Source: RGIG5612 sp017511185
GTDB lineage: Bacteria; Bacillota; Clostridia; Lachnospirales; Lachnospiraceae
Length of the DNA stretch: 64,000 nucleotides
Reading direction: 5' to 3'
Assembly (NCBI GenBank): GCA_017511185.1
Contig: JAFWLF010000144.1
Coordinates: 1-64,000, forward strand
The position numbers and the translations under genes are program-made. Numbering within the stretch: position 1 is the stretch's first letter; the number at the start of each line of letters is the position of its first letter. The notes under the pieces were generated by a model. It ran no database searches, was not told where the DNA came from, and saw only the letters and a program-made list of their open reading frames with translations. Of the stretch, positions 1-8,526 are shown one piece after another.

Positions 1-120
1 GAAAGCAACCGACTGGTCGGCATCATCTCTCATGTAAATGAGCTGAAGGAAAAAATCGACCGGCAGATCGTGGTTACAAAGGAAAAAAGCGGAGAAAGCA
101 GCGTGAAAATCGTTGTATGA
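1..120 (+). CDS. sbcC: Exonuclease SbcC-like ATPase, C-terminal end (partial)
   Basis: The frame is open from the first base and ends in TGA at 118-120, giving the last 39 residues of a protein whose start lies outside the window. The tail reads VGIISHVNELKEKIDRQI followed by a short VTK-rich strand and a hydrophobic end. This matches the closing segment of SbcC/Rad50-type SMC-like ATPases, just after the D-loop, where an ISHV(x)EL motif is typical. SbcC works with SbcD as a DNA end-processing nuclease. The Walker motifs are not in view, so the call rests on the C-terminal signature only. Confidence 0.75.
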   Translation, partial: ESNRLVGIISHVNELKEKIDRQIVVTKEKSGESSVKIVV

Positions 121-143
121 GATATAGCAGAATGTGCTATACT
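113..143 (+). promoter_or_regulatory. Putative extended -10 promoter for the URO-D gene
   Basis: TATACT at 138-143 is preceded by TGC, giving an extended -10, with a weak TTGTAT at 113-118 (19-bp spacer). A 7-bp inverted repeat, TATAGCA at 123-129 and TGCTATA at 135-141, overlaps the -10 and could be an operator. The first gene starts at 205 behind a good GGGAGG site. Confidence 0.45.
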
Positions 144-204
144 ATTTAATAATTTTACTGGATAAGGATACTGGAAGGAATATATTGTATGGGAGGGAAT
201 AACG

Positions 205-1224
205 ATGATCACAGCAAAAGAAAACTATCGGAGAAGATTGTCCGGCGAAAAGGCGGAATGGATCCCATTGGCAGGTGTCCGTAATGCGGATTCCAAGGCT
301 CTCATGCCGCGTATGAACAAGGATTTTATCGCAAGACACTTTGTCTTTGATGCAGAGCCGCCATATGAATATGGCGACAACATTTATCGGAGTGATTGGT
401 TCGATCTGGACTGGGAATACGTTCCGGCTGTCGGCGGCTCCACTGTACATCCTGGTGCTCCGAAAGTGCCGGATATTTCGCACTGGGAAGATTATGTATC
501 GGTTCCGACGATCGATATGTTTGACTTTGCAGAATGCTATGAAAAGAATAAAGAGTATTTCCCTCCGGACTGCCTGTCCGAAACAGTCATCATGACCGGC
601 TTTTGGGAAAGGCTGATGTCATTGATGGATGTAGAAAATGCGGCTGTTGCGTTGATCGATGAGGAGCAGCAGGAAGGCGTGCACCGTTTGTTTGACCAGC
701 TGTCTGATTTTTACTGCCAGTATTTCACGGAGATGAAAAAGTACTTTGATCTGGATATGGTGCAGATACACGATGACTGGGGACATCAGCACAGCACCTT
801 TTTCTCACCGGATACCGCACGGGAAATGATTGCGCCTTATATTAAGAAAGTGGCGGACTGTGTGCATTCTCAGGGAATGTTCTTTGAACTGCATTCCTGC
901 GGCAAGAACGAGACTCTGGTACCGGTCTACATTGAAATGGGCGTAGATCTCTGGGCTCCACAGCTGATGAATGATGTCTACGGTCTGGCACAGAAATATA
1001 AAGGATCCGGTCTCTTCTTCGGTGTTCATGAACACCCGGATCTTCCGGAAGACATGCCGGAAAGTGAAGTGATCAAAGCGGCGCATGAATGGGTTGAAAA
1101 ATATATCGACCTGGATACTGTCGCGTTCTTCATGATATTGCCGGGAATGCCGGGAGCAGACAAAATGGAGCTGTTTAAAGAGGAAGTCAAAAATTATTCC
1201 GCGGAATTATTAGCAAATAGATAA
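205..1224 (+). CDS. Uroporphyrinogen decarboxylase (URO-D) family protein, MtaA/CmuA-like
   Basis: This 339-residue protein has the length and fold signature of the URO-D superfamily branch that includes corrinoid-dependent methyltransferases, rather than of heme-pathway HemE. An H-S-C motif at H230/C232 (FELHSCGKN) resembles the zinc-binding His-X-Cys of MtaA-type methyltransferases. The rest has the acidic, aromatic-rich loops usual in this group. The start is supported by GGGAGG eight bases upstream. It is followed after 15 bp by an FAD oxidoreductase, suggesting one transcript. No corrinoid protein gene lies nearby, so the substrate is unknown and methyl transfer is only inferred. Confidence 0.8.
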   Translation: MITAKENYRRRLSGEKAEWIPLAGVRNADSKALMPRMNKDFIARHFVFDAEPPYEYGDNIYRSDWFDLDWEYVPAVGGSTVHPGAPKVPDISHWEDYVSVPTIDMFDFAECYEKNKEYFPPDCLSETVIMTGFWERLMSLMDVENAAVALIDEEQQEGVHRLFDQLSDFYCQYFTEMKKYFDLDMVQIHDDWGHQHSTFFSPDTAREMIAPYIKKVADCVHSQGMFFELHSCGKNETLVPVYIEMGVDLWAPQLMNDVYGLAQKYKGSGLFFGVHEHPDLPEDMPESEVIKAAHEWVEKYIDLDTVAFFMILPGMPGADKMELFKEEVKNYSAELLANR

Positions 1225-1239
1225 AAAGGAGAAAGAATC

Positions 1240-2727
1240 ATGGGAGAAATGTATACTGAGCAGGCCAGAGATATTCCGGTCTATGACACATGTGACATAT
1301 TGGTAGTCGGCGGAGGATCTGCCGGACATTCCGCAGCTATCGCTGCAGCACGCGCTGGCTGCAAAAATATTATCCTGATGGAACGCTATGGATATTGCGG
1401 CGGTGATGTAACGGGCGGTTATGTCATTATGGTCCCGAATCTGAGCTGGTATAACATGCAGTTCGTCCGCGGTCTGCAGGAGGAGTGGTTCCAGCGTCTG
1501 GAAAAGATTCCAAATGCAGTAAGAGCTCCGCGTGGGGACGAGATCGGTTCTACCGATCCGCTGCTGATCGATTCCTGGTCGGCCATTCATGACTGTGTCA
1601 GCCGCGGAGGCTTTGATGGATGCAAGCCTAGCTGCCTGGTCCGTGCGGTCTACTTTGAGCCAAACCAGCTGAAGATTGAAATGGATAAGATGCTTCTGGA
1701 AGAAAAAGATTCTATCCGGGTAGTTTATCATACATTTGGTGTACGTCCGGTTATGGAAGGTGATGCAGTCACAGGCGTCATTTTTGAAAGCAAGGAAGGC
1801 CGTAAATTGATCAAAGCAAAGATCGTGATCGATGCGACCGGAGATGGTGATATCTTCTATCAGACAGGTGCTCCGTTTGCAGCATTGGCTGACAGTCAGA
1901 CAAGAAGCAATACGACTGCTCTGGTATGGCGTATTGGCGGCATCAACTGGGATCGTTTCGAAGAGTGGAAACGTCTGCGTCCGGATGGAACCAATATGAT
2001 CCGTGAGAATGTATCCAGGATCGCCGGCTTCCGTGCTATGCCGCTGCCAACAAATCAAAATGATCAATGCTGGGTCAATAACTGGCATGCAGATAAAGAC
2101 TGCTCTGTAATTGCAGATCAGACACAAACAGAGATTGAGACCAGAGATACCATGCGTGATGTGCTGGCATATCTGAAAGAGGCTGTGCCGGTGGCATTCC
2201 GTGATGCATATCTTTACGATATCGCTCCGCAGCTGGGAACCCGCTGCAGCCGTCGTCTGAAAGGCGAATACATCATGACCATGAAAGACTTTGCATTCGC
2301 ACCAAAGCAGGATGATGTCATCGCTTGGCATTCCACGATCTGTCAGATCAATGACTGTGGTCCAGTAGAGATTCCATACCGTGCAATTCTCCCACAGCAG
2401 GTGGAAAACCTCCTGGCACCAGGTAGACATATTTCCGCTGATGACGTAGCAATTGACTGGCTGACATTGATTCCGCAGTGCGTTGGTACCGGACAGGCAG
2501 CCGGTGTGGCAGCAGCAGTGGCAGTAGCAGATGGAACGACCACACATACCGTTGATATCCGTAAGGTACAGGATATCCTGGTCGCACAGGATGTGCCGCT
2601 TCCTCGCCGCGATGATGTTGACCCGGCTTATACACAGCTTTGCGAAGAGAAAGAATATGGTTTATATACTGCGATGGCAAAGAAAGCTCACGAAGAGCAG
2701 GATATCTCCAGCTATCGGCAGTGGTAA
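1240..2727 (+). CDS. FAD-dependent oxidoreductase (FAD_oxidored family)
   Basis: The 495-residue protein opens with a dinucleotide-binding fold: VVGGGSAGHSAA at about residues 22-33, then an acidic residue (E48) at the end of the second strand, followed by GYCGGDVTGG. The C-terminal half has the second FAD contact expected of the family, with LLAPGRHISADDVA followed by a GQAAGVAAA segment. An AAAAGGAG site precedes the ATG. These proteins are often annotated as FAD-dependent dehydrogenases of unknown substrate. It lies between a URO-D-family gene and a carrier-protein cluster, all in one direction, so it may oxidise a small metabolite used by that cluster. That link is inference. Confidence 0.85.
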   Translation: MGEMYTEQARDIPVYDTCDILVVGGGSAGHSAAIAAARAGCKNIILMERYGYCGGDVTGGYVIMVPNLSWYNMQFVRGLQEEWFQRLEKIPNAVRAPRGDEIGSTDPLLIDSWSAIHDCVSRGGFDGCKPSCLVRAVYFEPNQLKIEMDKMLLEEKDSIRVVYHTFGVRPVMEGDAVTGVIFESKEGRKLIKAKIVIDATGDGDIFYQTGAPFAALADSQTRSNTTALVWRIGGINWDRFEEWKRLRPDGTNMIRENVSRIAGFRAMPLPTNQNDQCWVNNWHADKDCSVIADQTQTEIETRDTMRDVLAYLKEAVPVAFRDAYLYDIAPQLGTRCSRRLKGEYIMTMKDFAFAPKQDDVIAWHSTICQINDCGPVEIPYRAILPQQVENLLAPGRHISADDVAIDWLTLIPQCVGTGQAAGVAAAVAVADGTTTHTVDIRKVQDILVAQDVPLPRRDDVDPAYTQLCEEKEYGLYTAMAKKAHEEQDISSYRQW

Positions 2728-2736
2728 TCAGACTGA

Positions 2737-4260
2737 ATGAACAATAACATTAAAAACGTACTGGAATGGCTGGAGCAGACAGCTGAGCGTCTGCCGGATA
2801 AAACAGCCTTTGATGATGGGAATGAGCAGATCCGCTTTGAGGATGTTAGAGATAAGGCGCAGAAGATTGGCGCCGGACTTCATAGAATCCTGAAAGATGT
2901 GAATCTGCCCATTGCCGTTCTTTCCGGAAGGAATGTGTACACCCCGATTGCATTTTTAGGGATTGTTTATGCTGGATGCTTTTATGCACCGCTGGATGCG
3001 ACAGCGCCGACGGGGCGTTTGAAAACGATCCTTAAGAACCTTCATCCTGCTGTTTTAATCATCTCTGATGAGTTTCGGGAACTTGCAGCAGAACTGCTGG
3101 ATGATGATCCTGTTCCGACGGTGAGCCTGGAAGAACTGATGCAGAGTGAAGAAACTGATGAGGACCTTGCATATTTCCGGTCAGTCCGGGAGACTATGCA
3201 GCCGGAAGATCCTTTGTATGTGATCCATACTTCCGGTTCCTCCGGCGTCCCAAAAGGGGTTCTGACCGGGCATGCTTCACTGATCAATTATATAAATGCC
3301 TATACGAAAGTAATGGGCATTACGGAAGCGGATATACTGGGCAATCAGTCTCCGCTGGATTATATCGCGGCCATCCGGGATATTTATATCCCGCTTAAAA
3401 CAGGCGCCAGCACATATATCATTCCTAAAAAAGACTTTACAGCTCCTGCACTGCTGTTTGCGGATATGACAGAAAAGAAAGTCACATCCATCGGATGGAG
3501 CGTCAATGCGCTGACCATCCCGGCAAATATGGGCGTGTTTGAAAAGGGACGTCCGGAGTATCTGAATAAGATCTGTTTTTCCGGATCCGTGATGCCGTGC
3601 AAAGTGCTGCGCATCTGGCAGGAGAATCTGCCGGAAGCCAAATTTGTGAACCAGTATGGCCCGACAGAAGCAACCGCCAGCTGTACGTATTATGAGATCC
3701 CGGGCATCGTTTCCGACGATGATGTTTTGCCGATCGGAAAACCATATGATAATTATGAGGTCTTTTTGTTGAACGAAGATCTGACAGTAACAAAAGATGG
3801 CGAGATTGGAGAAATCTGTGTTGGCGGACCGGTCCTGTCCCTGGGATACATCAATGCGCCGGAACTGACTGCAAAAAGTTTTATCAAAGATCCGCGCGGA
3901 GGAGACGGGATCGTTTATAAGACAGGCGATCTGGGAAGCCTGGCCGAGGATGGGAATCTTCTGTTCCACGGACGGAAAGACCGCCAGATCAAACATCTGG
4001 GACACCGCGTGGAACTGGGCGAGATAGAAGAAGCTGCCAAACGTGTGGATGGGATCAGTGAGTGCGTATCTCTGTATAAGGAAGAGAGCGAGCTGATCTA
4101 TCTGTTTTATACAGGCAGCGCAACGAATAAGGAAATTGCCGTTGCATTACGTAAAACACTTCCAGGCTTTATGGTTCCAAGAAAATTTGTTCTTTTGGAA
4201 CAAATGCCGGAATTGGCAAATGGCAAGGTAGATATGCAGACCCTGAAGGGCATGCTTTAA
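2737..4260 (+). CDS. DltA-like amino acid adenylation enzyme (carrier-protein ligase)
   Basis: This is a complete 507-residue stand-alone adenylation enzyme of the size of DltA. Core motifs are visible: A3 HTSGSSGVPKG (164-174), A5 NQYGPTEAT (305-313), A7 YKTGDLG (394-400), A8 GRKDRQIKHLGHRVELGEIE (412-431), and A10 NGKVD with catalytic Lys (about K497). D208 in the LDY segment occupies the place of the aspartate that binds the substrate amino group in DltA and NRPS domains, so an amino acid substrate is likely. The next gene is a carrier protein, then a PLP decarboxylase, an MBOAT and a DltD-like protein. D-alanine is possible, but the decarboxylase argues for another aminoacyl group. The gap to the upstream stop is only 9 bp. 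Confidence 0.85.
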   Translation: MNNNIKNVLEWLEQTAERLPDKTAFDDGNEQIRFEDVRDKAQKIGAGLHRILKDVNLPIAVLSGRNVYTPIAFLGIVYAGCFYAPLDATAPTGRLKTILKNLHPAVLIISDEFRELAAELLDDDPVPTVSLEELMQSEETDEDLAYFRSVRETMQPEDPLYVIHTSGSSGVPKGVLTGHASLINYINAYTKVMGITEADILGNQSPLDYIAAIRDIYIPLKTGASTYIIPKKDFTAPALLFADMTEKKVTSIGWSVNALTIPANMGVFEKGRPEYLNKICFSGSVMPCKVLRIWQENLPEAKFVNQYGPTEATASCTYYEIPGIVSDDDVLPIGKPYDNYEVFLLNEDLTVTKDGEIGEICVGGPVLSLGYINAPELTAKSFIKDPRGGDGIVYKTGDLGSLAEDGNLLFHGRKDRQIKHLGHRVELGEIEEAAKRVDGISECVSLYKEESELIYLFYTGSATNKEIAVALRKTLPGFMVPRKFVLLEQMPELANGKVDMQTLKGML

Positions 4261-4318
4261 AACCTGAGATACAGATCAGATACAGACGAGAGATAAACTG
4301 ACCAGAACGGAGAAGAAC

Positions 4319-4552
4319 ATGAAAGAAGACTTAAGAGCAATACTGGAAGAGATCCGACCGGATGTAGATTTTGATAATGAAACAGAGCTGATTGACGGAG
4401 GTGTCCTGGAATCTATGGATATCGTAGCCATTGTCGGCGAGATCAAAGAGGCTTTTGATGTGACGATCGGGATCGAGCAGCTGACCCCGGAAAACTTTAA
4501 CAGCGAGGAAGCTATTCTGGAGCTGATCGAACAGCTCATGGAAGAAGAGTAA
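4319..4552 (+). CDS. Acyl/aminoacyl carrier protein (DltC-like)
   Basis: This is a 77-residue acidic protein with the four-helix carrier fold pattern. The phosphopantetheine attachment serine is S32 in GGVLESMDIV, matching the DSLD/DSMD motif of DltC and ACPs. It is preceded by a CGGAGAAG ribosome site and followed 3 bp later by the decarboxylase start. Its placement between an adenylation enzyme and a PLP decarboxylase parallels both the dlt operon (DltA-DltC) and the butirosin BtrJ/BtrI/BtrK arrangement. It most likely carries the activated amino acid as a thioester on its way to the MBOAT protein. Confidence 0.9.
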   Translation: MKEDLRAILEEIRPDVDFDNETELIDGGVLESMDIVAIVGEIKEAFDVTIGIEQLTPENFNSEEAILELIEQLMEEE

Positions 4553-4555
4553 TTT

Positions 4556-5743
4556 ATGATTTCTGCGAAGTATTTAGAAATGCATACACCATCCTACTTG
4601 TTTGATATAAACGAGTTTCATAAACAGATCGGTAAAGTCAGGCAGGCTTGGGGAGAGATCGGTCTTTGTTATTCTGTAAAGGCCAATCCGTTTTTGGTGG
4701 GAAAAACACCGGAGATCCTTGATTATCTGGAAGTCTGCTCACCAGGGGAATTGGAGATCTGCGCAAAAAGAGGTGTGGATCCCGCAAAGATCATTTTTTC
4801 CGGTGTGAATAAAACGAAAGAATCCGTACAGCGGGCAGTAGATCTGTCTGTTGGGATCCTAACGGCTGAAAGCTTGCTGCATGCGAGGTTGATTCAGGAG
4901 GCAGCAGCGTCCAAGGGAGTACATGCCAAAGTATTGCTCAGGCTTTCTGCAGGCAGTCAGTTTGGTATGAGCGAAGAAGACCTGACCGGGATCATTACTG
5001 ATTGGAAGAATCAGAAAGCGTATGTAAATCTGGATATTATCGGCATTCATTTCTTCAGCGGCACGCAGAAGAAAAAAGTTGCAGATATCGAAAAAGAATT
5101 AGGCAGTTTATCCGCATTTCTTGAGAATCTGCGTGACAGGTATGGTTTTGATGTTCAGCAGGTAGAATACGGAACTGGTCTGGGTGTGGAATATTTCCTT
5201 CCTTCCAAAGAAAAGGATGGGCCATCACCAAAAGAAAAAGATGAACTGCTATTAGAAGAAGTGTCACCAATCCTCAAAGCATTTGCAAAGGAGTGGCCGC
5301 TGACAGTGGAAATGGGCCGTTTTTTTGCAGCAAGCTGCGGCAGTTATGTGACAGAAGTGGTAGACTGCAAGACTGTTCATGATATCAATTACGTTATCTG
5401 CGATGGCGGAATCAACCAGGTGAAATATCAGGGGCAGGCGATGGGAATGCAGCAGCCTGTGATCTATGCGGTGAAAGCAGACGCAGAAGATGACCGCGCT
5501 GAGAAAAATGCTTATACCATTTGCGGCAGCCTTTGCACCACATCTGACATCCTTGCCCGAGGTGTGCAGCTCCCAACGCTGCATATTGGAGATAAATTAG
5601 TATTTGAAAAAACAGGGGCGTATTCCGTAACGGAAGGATTAGCGCTCTTCTTAAGCCGTGAGCTTCCGGCTGTATATTTACAAGAGGGGGATCGCCTGAC
5701 GCTGGTCAGAGACGTAATGCAAGTATTTACGCTGAACAGCTGA
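4556..5743 (+). CDS. Fold-type III PLP-dependent decarboxylase (DapDC/ornithine decarboxylase-like)
   Basis: This 395-residue protein belongs to the alanine-racemase-fold decarboxylases. Lys42 in CYSVKANP is the PLP Schiff-base lysine. CSPGELEIC follows, then GTGLGVEY for the phosphate-binding glycine loop, CDGGINQ, and a CGSLCTTSD segment carrying the active-site cysteine and aspartate contributed across the dimer. A GAYSVTEG-type PLP contact lies near the end. True LysA in Bacillota usually sits with lysine genes, whereas this one is embedded in a ligase-carrier-MBOAT cluster. The best functional parallel is BtrK, which decarboxylates glutamate while it is tethered to a carrier protein. A free diamino acid remains a possible substrate. 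Confidence 0.85.
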   Translation: MISAKYLEMHTPSYLFDINEFHKQIGKVRQAWGEIGLCYSVKANPFLVGKTPEILDYLEVCSPGELEICAKRGVDPAKIIFSGVNKTKESVQRAVDLSVGILTAESLLHARLIQEAAASKGVHAKVLLRLSAGSQFGMSEEDLTGIITDWKNQKAYVNLDIIGIHFFSGTQKKKVADIEKELGSLSAFLENLRDRYGFDVQQVEYGTGLGVEYFLPSKEKDGPSPKEKDELLLEEVSPILKAFAKEWPLTVEMGRFFAASCGSYVTEVVDCKTVHDINYVICDGGINQVKYQGQAMGMQQPVIYAVKADAEDDRAEKNAYTICGSLCTTSDILARGVQLPTLHIGDKLVFEKTGAYSVTEGLALFLSRELPAVYLQEGDRLTLVRDVMQVFTLNS

Positions 5744-5750
5744 CATTTTT

Positions 5751-7364
5751 ATGACCTTTACTTCCTTTTCATTTCTCATATTTATGGCGGCGACACTGGT
5801 AGTTTATTACGTGTGTCCAAAGAAATTCCGCTGGATCATCCTTCTGCTGGCCAGCGGGACTTTTTATGGTATCGTTTGTCTGAAATACATGCCGTTTCTT
5901 ATCTTTACGATCCTGACAACGTTTTTTGCAGCGATCGGTGAAGAGAAGATTCAGGATAAACGAAGTGCCAAGCTGAAAAATCATAAAGAGGATTGGTCTG
6001 CAGAGGAAAAAAAGAAGTATAAACAAACAACTAAAATCCAAAAACGTCTGCTGCTTGCAGCTCCGTTGGTACTGAACTTCGGTATTCTTTTTGTCTTGAA
6101 AGGCTATCTGCAGATGGCACTGCCGAATACCGGGATCACAGACTTTCTGACAAGTATTCATATTCTGCTGCCGCTTGGCATCAGTTTCTATACCTTCCAA
6201 TCCATAGGCTATCTGGTTGATGTCTACCGCGGTAAAACAAAGGCAGAACACAACCCTGCAAAGTTTGCCTTATTTGTCAGTTTCTTCCCGCAGATCATAC
6301 AAGGGCCGATCGCTATTTACGATGATCTGGCTAAGCAGCTGTATGACGGACATGATCTGGAGTTTGAAAACATTAAGTTCGGATTTCAGCTGGTCTTGTG
6401 GGGCCTTATTAAAAAGATGGTCATTGCAGACCGTGCCGCTCCGATCCTGAATGAAATACTGACTAACAAAGCAGAATATGGCGGTTTTGCCACCTTGTTT
6501 GCAGTGTTGATCTATGCGCTGCAGCTCTATGCTGATTTTTCCGGCGGCATTGATATCGCCAGAGGTGTTGCCCAGATGCTGGGAATCACTATGGCGGAGA
6601 ACTTCCGCCGTCCATATTTTGCAAAGTCCCTGGCAGAGTACTGGCGCAGATGGCATATCACATTAGGTGCCTGGTTAAAGAACTATCTGTTCTATCCAAT
6701 TGCCATGAGCAATGGCTTTTTCAAACTTGGAAAAAAGGCAAAAAAAGTGCTTGGAAGTTATGTTGGCAAAGAGCTGCCTGGATGCATCGCGACGCTGATC
6801 ACGTTTCTGGTGATCGGTATCTGGCATGGAGCTAACTGGAAGTATGTTGGATTTGGCATCTGGAATGGCGGGATCCTTTTCATTTCTACGCTTCTGAAAC
6901 CGGTATTTCTGAAAATGAACGAGAAACTGCACATCCGCGAAAAATCATTCGGATGGCGGTTATGGCAGATGCTGCGAACATTCCTGCTGGTACTGGGCGG
7001 GTATGTATTTGATATTGCAGACGGATTAGGCGATGCGTTTTCTATGTTAAAGAACACGACGGCAGGTGCTGTCACGGATCTTGCAAATGGAACTGCGAAG
7101 GCGTTCCTCGGATCATTTCGCCAGATGCTTATGAATCTGGGTCTGGATGGAAAGGATCTGGTCCTAGTCATTACCGGACTGATCGTTATGATCGTTGTAT
7201 CGATCATACAGGAGAAATCACAGAAATCCCTGCGAGGTATGATCGATCAGAAAACAAAATGGCTGGAATGGGTGCTGATGGTAGCAGCAACCATGGCAGT
7301 GATAATTTTAGGCGTTTACGGACCAGGCATCAAACCGGGTGAGTTTGTATATATGCAGTTTTAA
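5751..7364 (+). CDS. MBOAT family O-acyltransferase (DltB/AlgI-like)
   Basis: The 537-residue integral membrane protein has about a dozen hydrophobic segments. It carries MBOAT hallmarks: YADFSGGIDIARG in the middle, then WRRWHITLGAWLKNYLFYP, and the near-invariant catalytic histidine H359 in GIWHGANW. DltB and AlgI use this fold to pass acyl groups from a cytoplasmic donor to extracellular polymers. Here it follows the carrier protein and decarboxylase by 7 bp and precedes a DltD-like protein by 2 bp, so it is the likely translocating acyltransferase for the carrier-bound aminoacyl group. A lysine-rich loop near residues 70-100 is probably cytoplasmic. The acceptor polymer is unknown. Confidence 0.9.
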   Translation: MTFTSFSFLIFMAATLVVYYVCPKKFRWIILLLASGTFYGIVCLKYMPFLIFTILTTFFAAIGEEKIQDKRSAKLKNHKEDWSAEEKKKYKQTTKIQKRLLLAAPLVLNFGILFVLKGYLQMALPNTGITDFLTSIHILLPLGISFYTFQSIGYLVDVYRGKTKAEHNPAKFALFVSFFPQIIQGPIAIYDDLAKQLYDGHDLEFENIKFGFQLVLWGLIKKMVIADRAAPILNEILTNKAEYGGFATLFAVLIYALQLYADFSGGIDIARGVAQMLGITMAENFRRPYFAKSLAEYWRRWHITLGAWLKNYLFYPIAMSNGFFKLGKKAKKVLGSYVGKELPGCIATLITFLVIGIWHGANWKYVGFGIWNGGILFISTLLKPVFLKMNEKLHIREKSFGWRLWQMLRTFLLVLGGYVFDIADGLGDAFSMLKNTTAGAVTDLANGTAKAFLGSFRQMLMNLGLDGKDLVLVITGLIVMIVVSIIQEKSQKSLRGMIDQKTKWLEWVLMVAATMAVIILGVYGPGIKPGEFVYMQF

Positions 7365-7366
7365 AC

Positions 7367-8449
7367 ATGAAGAAAAAAGACTGGTTGAAAATCCTCATAT
7401 TTGCTGTGATCATAGCGGGTCTGACGGTAGGCGCGTCGTTCTTTCTGCATGTGCCGGAAGCCCGAGATACAGTCGGTATGTACGGGTTTTATCTGGAAGA
7501 TAAAAACAGCATCGATGTTATCCTGATAGGGCCTAGCCCTGTTTATACAGATTTCTATTCTCCACAGGCGTATGAAGAACAGGGATTTACAAGTTACGGA
7601 GTTTCAACCGGGGGAATGAGTGGAGCAATGTACCCATCCGCTGTTCGTGAAGCCCTTCAAACACAGGATCCGGAACTGTTTGTTGTTGACCTGAGCGGTT
7701 TCTGCGATATCGACCAGAGAGACAGTGCTGCAGTGCGAAGATGGATCGACAGCATTCCAAAAAGCGAAAATCGGACACAGAGCATTGAAGAACTGGTTTC
7801 GGATGAAGAAAAAGACAGTTACCGCACTCCTTTTACCAAGTACCACTCCAATTGGGGGAGATTGAAAGGATGCTGGAAGGCCTTGACTGATAAAGCCGAT
7901 CAAAAGAAAAGAGGCTATTCCGTAACGAAAAACTTCTGTGCTTATACCGATATTTGTGAGGAGGAAATAAAAGAAGAAGTATATGATTTCAGCGAAGAAG
8001 GCTTTGCTGCGCTGGAACAATTCCTTTCTTTCCTGAAGCAGGAAGGAATTGAAAATGTTCTCTTTGTCCGGTTTCCACGGAGAAATGAGATCATGAATGG
8101 GGAAACATATTCGAAAGGTATTGATCTGATCCGATCAGAAAATTATGAGGTCCTCGATTACTGCTCAAACACATACAATGGTCACAAAAATGATTTATGC
8201 TTAGATATTAATAAAGACTTTTATGATGCGGAACATGTCAACATTTTCGGGGCGGAGAAACTGACCCGGGACCTGGCTGAATATATCGAAGCTCTCCTGC
8301 CGGAACCAAAAGAAGGCCAAGATCTGACAGCAGCATGGGAAGAAGCAGCGGCTCAAAACAGGCTGGTATTTGAGAAGGCCAAAGAACTGACGCAAAAGCG
8401 TATGAATCAGGGACTTTACACACAAAGAGACTTTCTGAATCAGCCATGA
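7367..8449 (+). CDS. DltD-like membrane-anchored SGNH hydrolase-fold protein
   Basis: This is a 360-residue protein with one N-terminal membrane segment (about residues 8-26) and the rest outside. Two features recall the SGNH fold used by DltD and AlgX/AlgJ: a nucleophile-like serine S57 in VILIGPSPVYTDF, and a D287-x-x-H290 pair in YDAEHVNIFG. The C-terminal 50 residues are charged and helical. It starts 2 bp after the MBOAT stop, as dltD follows dltB/dltC in many operons. It probably hands the acyl group to the final acceptor or edits it. Overall similarity to canonical DltD is not obvious by eye, so the family call is moderate. Confidence 0.65.
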   Translation: MKKKDWLKILIFAVIIAGLTVGASFFLHVPEARDTVGMYGFYLEDKNSIDVILIGPSPVYTDFYSPQAYEEQGFTSYGVSTGGMSGAMYPSAVREALQTQDPELFVVDLSGFCDIDQRDSAAVRRWIDSIPKSENRTQSIEELVSDEEKDSYRTPFTKYHSNWGRLKGCWKALTDKADQKKRGYSVTKNFCAYTDICEEEIKEEVYDFSEEGFAALEQFLSFLKQEGIENVLFVRFPRRNEIMNGETYSKGIDLIRSENYEVLDYCSNTYNGHKNDLCLDINKDFYDAEHVNIFGAEKLTRDLAEYIEALLPEPKEGQDLTAAWEEAAAQNRLVFEKAKELTQKRMNQGLYTQRDFLNQP

Positions 8450-8452
8450 TTT

Positions 8453-8481
8453 TTGACAGGCGTGCTTCTAAGTGGTAAAAT
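8453..8481 (+). promoter_or_regulatory. Strong sigma-A-type promoter of the exopolysaccharide operon
   Basis: TTGACA at 8453-8458 and TAAAAT at 8476-8481 are separated by exactly 17 bp, with TGG directly before the -10 (extended -10). Initiation near 8488 gives a leader of about 40 bases to the ATG at 8527. It marks the boundary between the Dlt-like cluster and the polysaccharide operon. Confidence 0.7.
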
Positions 8482-8526
8482 TATTTAGTTTAATCAGCCA
8501 TTTGATGCAGCGTTTTTGGAGACGTA

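Noticed and set aside
205..1224. Heme-pathway uroporphyrinogen decarboxylase HemE
   Set aside because: The H-S-C zinc-type motif and lack of other heme genes fit the methyltransferase branch better.
1210..2547. A 445-codon open frame on the minus strand
   Set aside because: It lies wholly inside the FAD oxidoreductase gene, is rich in Cys/His without any motif, and has no ribosome site. It is a codon-bias shadow.
3277..4005. A 242-codon minus-strand frame inside the adenylation gene
   Set aside because: The plus-strand protein has all adenylation motifs across this region; the reverse product matches nothing.
4556..5743. Simple lysine-biosynthesis diaminopimelate decarboxylase
   Set aside because: Its placement between a carrier protein and an MBOAT protein, 3 and 7 bp away, argues against a housekeeping LysA, although the reaction type may be similar.
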